Source: Paraburkholderia sp. (GTDB lineage Bacteria; Pseudomonadota; Gammaproteobacteria; Burkholderiales; Burkholderiaceae). Taken from it: a DNA stretch of 53,565 nucleotides. Positions 48,126 to 53,565 of this stretch are shown in pieces (the stretch's first letter is position 1; the number at the start of each line of letters is the position of its first letter). A program made the translations under genes and the position numbers. The stretch is taken from the NCBI RefSeq assembly GCF_024281035.1, contig NZ_JAMXLH010000047.1:1-53565 (forward strand). The letters are read 5' to 3'. The notes beneath the pieces are model-generated. The model had not been told where the DNA came from. It saw only the letters and a program-made list of their open reading frames with translations, and did not search any database.

Positions 48126-49289
48126 ATGACGCTTTCCATTACCAGCCAGTTCGACGCGGGCGCGATCGAAGTTCTGTCGTGCGAGCGCGCCGACGATATC
48201 CGCCTGCGCGTGCGCACCGACAATCAGTCCGAGTTCGCCCAATGGTTCTACTTCCGGCTCTCGGGCGCGCGCGGCGAGCGTTGCGTGATGACGTTCGAGA
48301 ACGCGGCGGCCTGCGCGTTTGCGGAAGGCTGGCGCGGCTACCAGGCCGCGGCGAGCTACGACCGTGTGAACTGGTTCCGCGTGCCGACTTCGTACGACGG
48401 CCAGAAGCTCACGATCGATCACACGCCGGACTTCGACAGCATCTACTACGCGTATTTCGAGCCTTATAGCGAGGAGCGTCACGCAGAATTCCTCGGCGCG
48501 CTGCAGCAACTGCCGCACGCGACGCTCACTGAACTCGGCCAGACCGTCGAGGGCCGGCCGATGTCGCTGCTCACGCTCGGCACGGCGGGCGACACGACGC
48601 CGGATGGCAAGCCGAAGAAGACGGTCTGGATCATCGCGCGCCAGCATCCGGGCGAGTCGATGGCGGAATGGTTCGTCGAAGGGCTCGTGAAGCGTCTCGC
48701 GGGCTGGGGCGACTGGGCGGGCGATCCGGTCGCGCGCAAGCTCTACGACCGTGCGGTGTTCCACATCGTCCCGAACATGAATCCGGACGGCAGCGTGCAC
48801 GGCAACCTGCGCACCAACGCCGCAGGTGCGAACCTGAACCGCGAATGGATGGAGCCGGACGCGCAGCGCAGCCCCGAAGTGCTGGTGGTGCGCGAGGCGA
48901 TCGAAGCGACGGGCGTCGATCTCTTCTTCGACATCCACGGCGACGAAACGCTGCCTTATGTGTTCGTGGCAGGCTCGGAGATGCTGCCGGGCTTTACCGA
49001 CCAGCAGCGCGTCGAGCAAAAGGCCTTTATCGAGGCATTCAAGATCGCGAGTCCCGATTTTCAGGATCAGCATGGTTACGAGTCGAGCCGCTATCGCGAG
49101 GACGCACTCAAGCTCGCGTCGAAGTACATCGGCCACCAATACGGGTGCCTGTCGCTGACGCTGGAGATGCCGTTCAAGGACAACGCCAACCTGCCGGACG
49201 AGCGTGTCGGCTGGAATGGCGAGCGCAGCGCCGCGCTCGGCGCCGCGATGCTGCAGGCTATCCTGCATCACGTGGAGACGTTCGTGTAA
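48126..49289 (+). CDS. M14-family zinc carboxypeptidase, cytosolic carboxypeptidase type
   Basis: A 387-aa metallopeptidase related to cytosolic carboxypeptidases. An N-terminal beta-domain (about 1-115) precedes the peptidase domain. Zinc ligands are H174 and E177 in RQHPGES and H271 in FDIHGDE; the substrate-binding NMNPDGSVHGNLRTNAAGANLNREW is near 217-241 (motif start), and the catalytic glutamate is in SLTLEMPF. No signal peptide, so cytoplasmic. The bacterial substrate is unknown; a Burkholderia cenocepacia homologue has a published crystal structure. Confidence 0.93.
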   Translation: MTLSITSQFDAGAIEVLSCERADDIRLRVRTDNQSEFAQWFYFRLSGARGERCVMTFENAAACAFAEGWRGYQAAASYDRVNWFRVPTSYDGQKLTIDHTPDFDSIYYAYFEPYSEERHAEFLGALQQLPHATLTELGQTVEGRPMSLLTLGTAGDTTPDGKPKKTVWIIARQHPGESMAEWFVEGLVKRLAGWGDWAGDPVARKLYDRAVFHIVPNMNPDGSVHGNLRTNAAGANLNREWMEPDAQRSPEVLVVREAIEATGVDLFFDIHGDETLPYVFVAGSEMLPGFTDQQRVEQKAFIEAFKIASPDFQDQHGYESSRYREDALKLASKYIGHQYGCLSLTLEMPFKDNANLPDERVGWNGERSAALGAAMLQAILHHVETFV

Positions 49290-49309
49290 GCTCGTACGCA
49301 CGCAAGAAC

Positions 49310-49343
49310 AAGGGGAAGCGGTGCGAACCGCTTCCCCTTTTTT
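49310..49343. terminator. Terminator between M14 gene and convergent secreted protein
   Basis: AAGGGGAAGCGGT pairs perfectly with ACCGCTTCCCCTT around GCGA, followed by TTTT. Confidence 0.88.
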
Positions 49344-49367
49344 GTCGCTCGGCGCCGATGCGGCGCA

Positions 49368-49997
49368 TCAGGCCTTGGTCGTTTTCTTTTTCGCCGACCT
49401 GGCTTGCTTCGAGCCGCTTTTGGCGCTGCTCGTTGCCGCAGGCTTGTGGCTCGATTTTTTCGAAACACCCTTCTTCGAACCCTTGTGGGTCGACTTCTTC
49501 GCTCCGTGCTTGCCCTTGCCGTGCGAGCCGCCGTGCGCACGCGCGGGCGGCACCGGGTCATTCCAGCTAAACGCGAGCATCTGGTTGCCGACGTAGCCGC
49601 AGCGGAATTTCAGATCGTACGGCGAGTTATTGCTGTTCTGCGGAATGCCGACGCCCTCGACGGTCACGATCGTGTCGACTTTGACGCGCTGCTTGCCGTT
49701 GTCGAACGAGTCGTTCCAGGGCGTGACGCTCGAATGGGCGCTGTCGAACGAGGTGGGCGGAAATTCCACGTGATCGAGCGCTGTCGATGTGCTGGCGACG
49801 AAATGGCCGTGCGCGGCGCAGTCGGCGACCAGCGGATCGGCGTGCATCTGGTTGACGAAGGAGTTGACGAGGTCGTTGTGCTGATCGAGTTGATCGGCAC
49901 GGGCTGGCTGTGCGAAGGCGAACACGAGGCTCGCGGTGCATGCAGCAAGCCGTCCGGCTGTGACCAGCAGCCGGTGGGATGCAGAGTTGCGGTCCAT
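49368..49997 (-). CDS. Secreted protein with basic C-terminal tail (BspC-domain-like)
   Basis: A 209-aa exported protein. A signal peptide (about residues 1-35) ends with QPARADQ. The globular part (about 36-150) contains DQHNDLVNSFVNQMHADP, VEFPPTSFD and KFRCGYVGNQMLAFSWNDP, with two cysteines that could pair. I think it matches proteins annotated as BspC-domain in Burkholderia, but am not certain. The last 55 residues are almost only Lys, Ser, Gly, His, Ala and Thr, resembling histone H1-type tails, and may bind nucleic acid or polyanions. ATG at 49997 is chosen because the signal peptide begins there. Confidence 0.7.
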   Translation of the reverse strand: MDRNSASHRLLVTAGRLAACTASLVFAFAQPARADQLDQHNDLVNSFVNQMHADPLVADCAAHGHFVASTSTALDHVEFPPTSFDSAHSSVTPWNDSFDNGKQRVKVDTIVTVEGVGIPQNSNNSPYDLKFRCGYVGNQMLAFSWNDPVPPARAHGGSHGKGKHGAKKSTHKGSKKGVSKKSSHKPAATSSAKSGSKQARSAKKKTTKA

Positions 49998-50202
49998 CTT
50001 GGTGTAGGAGTGCGGTGTGACGTGAGACACGGTAAGAGCTTGCGACGTGCCGGAGAGTTCAATCCTGAAATAATTTTCCTGGCCTTTGACTCGCTGGCTT
50101 GCCGCGAGTGGTACGGGCCACCCCGCTACGACACGAGGTCGCGCGAGTTCTGTCGGAGCAGCATTTTAGCGTAGGTGGGCAGCGATTCCGTGGAGCGGAC
50201 TC

Positions 50203-50877
50203 TCAAGTGCGCGGGCCACCCAGTCGATATCGGCGCACGTCGTAGGTCGTGACCCATGCGGGCCGATAGACGGCGATAAGCGCGGTCGCCATACCGGTAA
50301 ACCATGCTTCGCCGGATGCCAGCAGAAATACGCTGAACGCGTAGCTTGCCGGCACGACGAGCATCGAGCCGCCAGTGAGTGCGATATGGGTGCCGAGTGC
50401 CAGATACGCGGTGATCGAAACGGCGATGGCGGGCGAAATGAAGCCCTGCCCGACGATGAACATGAGGAGGTTGCGCGGCAGCCAGGCCGTGCACGCTCGC
50501 TGCAGCAGCGCGGAGATGGCGACCGGGACGGCGCCGAACAGAAGGAACGTCAGCGCGACGCCGTCCCAGGGTGTATCGAAGACGAGCGCCGCGAGTGCGA
50601 CGACCACGGCCATGGCGACGAGCGCGAGGCCCCAGTCGAAGAGCGTCACGACGAGCGTGGCGCCGATCAGGTGCAGCACGGTGCCGTCTTCGAGCCAGGC
50701 GTTGCTGGCCCACAGTACGGCCACGGCCACGATGATCGCAAGCCACACGTGCTGCAGCGTCGCGTCCTGAAGCCGCTTGAACGGGTTGTTCCACAACGCG
50801 AGCGCGAGCACGCCGAGGGCGACAATCCACCCGGCGACTACGAACCATAACGGCAGCGGCGTATATAGGAACCCCAT
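50203..50877 (-). CDS. CbiM-like ECF transporter permease family membrane protein
   Basis: A 224-aa integral membrane protein with about six or seven helices. It is similar to the COG3235/CbiM-type proteins annotated as energy-coupling factor transporter permeases, with the conserved loop ACTAWLPRNLLMFIVGQGF near residues 127-145. No ATPase or T-component gene is adjacent, so it may be an orphan or use shared components. Ten bases after the LuxR-type regulator, so probably one operon. Confidence 0.8.
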   Translation of the reverse strand: MGFLYTPLPLWFVVAGWIVALGVLALALWNNPFKRLQDATLQHVWLAIIVAVAVLWASNAWLEDGTVLHLIGATLVVTLFDWGLALVAMAVVVALAALVFDTPWDGVALTFLLFGAVPVAISALLQRACTAWLPRNLLMFIVGQGFISPAIAVSITAYLALGTHIALTGGSMLVVPASYAFSVFLLASGEAWFTGMATALIAVYRPAWVTTYDVRRYRLGGPRT

Positions 50878-50886
50878 GTCTCAATA

Positions 50887-51840
50887 TTACTCGTTGGGCG
50901 GCGAAACGTGTGCACGGGGTGTCGCGGGCGGATCCTCCTCGGCGTTTGCGCTGCTGGCGGATGCCTCGGCGCACTGTGCGAGACCGGATGTGCCCCACGG
51001 GCAGCTGGGTTCTGCGGCTATTGGTAGCGCAGGTAGCGTCTCGACGCTGTCGCCTGCCAGCAACGGATAGCGGAACGGCTCTGCGTCGCGCGGCCGCAGC
51101 GGCACCACGCCGTGATGCCCATGCACGGGCTTTGGCGCCGGCTCGCCCTGGGCGCGCAACACCTCCAGCTGATTCGACAGCAGGCCGTTGTAGATCGCGA
51201 CGGCCGCTGCGCGGTTGGGTGCGCCGAGCTGCTGGAAGATGCTCGTCAGATGGATCTTGACCGTTCCTTCGCTGATACCGAGCGCGCGGGCGATCATCTT
51301 GTTCGTGCTGCCCATGTGGACGCAGCGGAGGATCTGCTCCTGACGGGGTGACAGGCGCACGACAGCGCGCCGGCCGCGCACCAGTGTGTCGCTCCTGCCC
51401 GGATGCCGCGGTGGGGCCGGAGAGGGCAGAGAGGGCGGAGAGCGCCACGGCTCGCGAAGGACGTCGGCGGGCAGGTGATCGCCGCCTAGCAGAATGAGTT
51501 CGAGCAGCTTGACGATGAGGATCGAGTCGGTGGTGCGCCGGATAATGCCGCGTGCGCCTTCGTCGAGCAGCGCCTGCACGCCCGAGGGCGGCTCCGCACT
51601 ATCCACGAGCACGGCGATGGGCAGGGTACGGTGGTGGTTCGCAAAATTCTTCAGTTCGCCGGCGCGGATGCCGTGATGCCAGTCGATCACGAACAGATTC
51701 GGGGTGAAGCGTTGCATCACGCGTTCGGCGCTGCGCCAGTCGGGAGCGTCGTTGAAGCGCGCGCGCCGATCGATCTGTCTTAGCAGTGCCTTGAGTCCTT
51801 CGCGCCTTTCGGCGTCCGGATTGAATACTGCGAACCGCAT
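50887..51840 (-). CDS. LuxR-type response regulator with degenerate receiver
   Basis: A 317-aa regulator. The receiver-like domain (1-125) keeps a possible phospho-aspartate D53 in LFVIDWHHG but lacks the acidic pair (FNPDAE) and has Arg-Arg where the conserved lysine is expected (GIIRRTT). A Pro-rich linker leads to a LuxR HTH (about 162-225) containing LSPRQEQILRCVHMGSTNKM and GISEGTVKIHLTSIF. A 90-residue low-complexity tail follows. Start at 51840 with AGGAGGG upstream. No histidine kinase is adjacent. It heads an operon with the CbiM-like gene. Confidence 0.88.
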   Translation of the reverse strand: MRFAVFNPDAERREGLKALLRQIDRRARFNDAPDWRSAERVMQRFTPNLFVIDWHHGIRAGELKNFANHHRTLPIAVLVDSAEPPSGVQALLDEGARGIIRRTTDSILIVKLLELILLGGDHLPADVLREPWRSPPSLPSPAPPRHPGRSDTLVRGRRAVVRLSPRQEQILRCVHMGSTNKMIARALGISEGTVKIHLTSIFQQLGAPNRAAAVAIYNGLLSNQLEVLRAQGEPAPKPVHGHHGVVPLRPRDAEPFRYPLLAGDSVETLPALPIAAEPSCPWGTSGLAQCAEASASSANAEEDPPATPRAHVSPPNE

Positions 51841-51891
51841 GAAATACCCTCCTGTGACTGACGACCTCTCGAATGGATGCGTGGCGCGCAC

Positions 51892-51919
51892 GTTGTACTC
51901 GCCTGCGGAATTGGACCAA
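51892..51919 (-). promoter_or_regulatory. Candidate promoter of the LuxR-type regulator
   Basis: On the minus strand, TTGGTC (51914-51919), a 16-base spacer and TACAAC (51892-51897). The -35 overlaps the small palindrome TTGGACCAA. Confidence 0.4.
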
Positions 51920-51983
51920 CAGCGCCATGATGACAAAAAGCTTGCATCGCGTGGACTGTCCAGAAGGTGTAAGACTTACCGCG

Positions 51984-52012
51984 CAAAAAAAGTCCCGCGC
52001 GAAGGCGGGACT
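51984..52012 (-). terminator. Terminator after the DUF2863 gene
   Basis: On the minus strand AGTCCCGC and GCGGGACT form a perfect 8-bp stem around CTTCGC, followed by seven T residues. Confidence 0.88.
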
Positions 52013-52034
52013 GGGTAGGAATCTGACGCGCGAC

Positions 52035-53249
52035 TCAGTGGAAGTGCGGCTGGACGGGCTCGGAATCTTCCGGCATTTCGGCGTGGACGATTTCGCCGAG
52101 CGGGTCTGCGTAGAGCGGCACGCCGCAATCATCGCAATACTCTGGCTCGAAACGGCCGGCGTGACGGCGGATTTCGGTGATGCCCGACTCCTTGAGCAGC
52201 GCGACGATCTCTTCGAGCGGACCGTTGCCGCCATTTTCTTCGGTCGGTTCTTCGTCGATGTCCGCGTCGCCATTCTCGCGGCCATACAGCGGCCAGACGA
52301 CGCCATAGAGGACATCGTTGCTGCCGCGCCGTGTGAAGCCGATCCGGTATTCGTCGACGCGCCGCTCGCCGAAGCCCGCAACCACGGCGCGCAGGTCCTG
52401 CGCGGAGGCGCCGGTGGTGTCGATCAGATAACGGACGGCGGTGCGGATCGTATGCGGGCGCACACGTTCGTCGGCGTCGCGGCAGGCCGAGTAGTACGCG
52501 TCAGGCAGCAGGCACTCGAACTCGCAGCCGGGCATCACGACTGCGAGATTGGCGCCGCCCTGCGTCGCCCATTGTTCGAGGCACTGGCTGCGCTCGATGC
52601 GCGAGCCATGCTCCTCCTCTTGCCAGCGAAAGAGCGGCTCGCCGACGGGTGCTGCTACGACGGTGAGCAGGAAGCGCGGATCGGCGAGGATGGGCGACGT
52701 TTCGGGCAATTCGCTCGAGCTGATCTTCGCGGCGCTGCCGCTCAGCGCAGCCTGCGCGAGTTGCTGTGCGAGACGCCAGGTTTCGACGTGATGGCGCGGC
52801 AACTGATCGATGCTGTACAGGTAGGGGGCCATCGCAACGCGCGTACCGCTTGCGAGCACGTGTGCCTGCAGGTGCGTGCGCAGGGCGTCGGCATTGTCGG
52901 CCTTCAGCGGGCCTGCGGGAATGACATAGCGTGTCCAAGCAAGCACCGGCGCGGCGACGAGCAGTGCCTCAAATTGCGTACCGTCGTGTTCGACGACGAA
53001 CGATTCGCTGTGCGTTTCGGCCATGTCGGCGAGCGCGCCGTATGCGTCCGGATGATTTTGCTGCAGGTGATCGAGCGCGGCGTCGAGGGTCGTTTGATTG
53101 CCGTTGCGCACGACCTTCGCTAGCAGCGTGTCGAGCTTGGCTTCCCAGAAGCGGTCTTCGGTGCGGCTGCCCGAGGCGAACAGGGCGAGCGACAGGCCGA
53201 CAAGTTTGTCGGCGTCCGGAGGGAGGCGTTTGGCGATTCGCGAGCGCAT
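52035..53249 (-). CDS. DUF2863 family protein
   Basis: A 404-aa cytoplasmic protein without signal peptide or membrane helices. Near the C-terminus is an acidic patch (about 335-350, GDADIDEEPTEENGGNG), then a CDDCGVPLY motif that could hold metal through its two cysteines, and it ends with HFH. The family is confined largely to Betaproteobacteria and has no assigned function. It stands alone, ends at a strong terminator and starts 316 bases from the window edge. Confidence 0.85.
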   Translation of the reverse strand: MRSRIAKRLPPDADKLVGLSLALFASGSRTEDRFWEAKLDTLLAKVVRNGNQTTLDAALDHLQQNHPDAYGALADMAETHSESFVVEHDGTQFEALLVAAPVLAWTRYVIPAGPLKADNADALRTHLQAHVLASGTRVAMAPYLYSIDQLPRHHVETWRLAQQLAQAALSGSAAKISSSELPETSPILADPRFLLTVVAAPVGEPLFRWQEEEHGSRIERSQCLEQWATQGGANLAVVMPGCEFECLLPDAYYSACRDADERVRPHTIRTAVRYLIDTTGASAQDLRAVVAGFGERRVDEYRIGFTRRGSNDVLYGVVWPLYGRENGDADIDEEPTEENGGNGPLEEIVALLKESGITEIRRHAGRFEPEYCDDCGVPLYADPLGEIVHAEMPEDSEPVQPHFH

Positions 53250-53533
53250 AAATCTATGTATTGGAATGCGGAGAGCCTCATATTCTAGACTGTTCCGTGC
53301 GCGGCATCGGGTTGCGCTGCGGCGATAGCGGAGGCTGTGCCGCTGGCGGCGCTCACGGGAAGCCGGTAGAAAATTTTTCTACGCGCCCCCCTTGCGCGAG
53401 GGCGGTGGTGAGGGGTAAGATTCGCCCCCTTCGCAGTGCGGACGTGATGAAACAGGCGTCCGGACGGCGGAGGCCGCCGCAGAAACGGGCGGCGCGCAGT
53501 CAGCAGCTTTTGAGCAGCGATGCAAAAAAGGGG
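53250..53533. other. Intergenic region upstream of a stable-RNA-type promoter
   Basis: No gene is seen. It contains the 17-base palindrome GTAGAAAATTTTTCTAC (53366-53382, arms of eight around a central T), a CGGCGG/CCGCCG hairpin (53465-53479), and an A-rich run just before the promoter that could be an UP-type element. Confidence 0.5.
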
Positions 53534-53562
53534 TTGACGAAGCGAAAAAGATTCTTCATAAT
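53534..53562 (+). promoter_or_regulatory. Strong promoter, probably for an rRNA or tRNA operon beyond the window
   Basis: TTGACG (53534-53539), a 17-base A-rich spacer and CATAAT (53557-53562), followed by CTC. The layout, with an A-tract upstream and CATAATCTC, resembles promoters of stable RNA genes in Burkholderiaceae. Confidence 0.65.
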
Positions 53563-53565
53563 CTC

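Overview
The window is GC-rich chromosomal DNA, and its gene content and order fit a member of the Burkholderiaceae, most likely Paraburkholderia, Burkholderia or Caballeronia. The evidence is the short phosphatidylserine decarboxylase placed between ilvC and pssA/leuA, the order tpiA-secG-tRNA-Leu-nuoA..N followed by DUF2818 and NUDIX genes, and the lineage-typical families DUF3106, DUF3619, DUF1178, DUF2818 and DUF2863. The genus is inferred; the sequence alone does not fix it. I see no prophage, insertion sequence, integron or CRISPR array.

Layout: 1-4 kb (minus strand) holds an LpxH-like metallophosphoesterase and a small operon with an ECF-like sigma factor, two short membrane-anchored DUF proteins and an RDD protein. 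4-11.4 kb (plus) carries branched-chain amino acid synthesis (ilvI, ilvH, ilvC, leuA) interleaved with the phosphatidylethanolamine genes psd and pssA. 11.5-16.6 kb has a lipoprotein, a periplasmic amino-acid-type binding protein, rpsO and pnp. 16.7-19.3 kb has a quinone oxidoreductase, tpiA, secG and tRNA-Leu(GAG). 19.5-34.8 kb is a complete 14-gene respiratory complex I operon (nuoA-N) with DUF2818 coupled at its end. 34.8-45.4 kb is an acyl-CoA and detoxification region: a NUDIX gene, then a plus-strand operon (DUF1178, paired acyl-CoA dehydrogenases, two MaoC hydratases) facing a minus-strand operon (small ORF, crotonase, histidine phosphatase, APH-type kinase, ACAD10/11-type dehydrogenase, GST) and a divergent GST. 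45.4-53.3 kb carries an aminotransferase, an orphan PIN protein, yaaA, an M14 carboxypeptidase, a secreted basic-tailed protein, a CbiM-like membrane protein, a LuxR-type regulator and DUF2863. The right edge ends in a near-consensus stable-RNA-type promoter pointing out of the window.

Most notable: (1) the minus-strand operon at 40.4-44.6 kb looks like an unfused bacterial version of eukaryotic ACAD10/11, with kinase and dehydrogenase in separate genes beside a phosphatase and an isomerase-like crotonase, suggesting 4-hydroxyacyl-CoA breakdown; (2) its promoter and that of the opposing acyl-CoA dehydrogenase operon share a palindrome core, GnACGACCGTnC, suggesting one TetR-type regulator; (3) a leucine-rich, probably leaderless leader peptide with three CTA codons precedes leuA; (4) the rpsO-pnp gap contains strong, partly competing hairpins suited to PNPase autoregulation; (5) several long gaps inside operons contain GC-rich hairpins without U-tracts.
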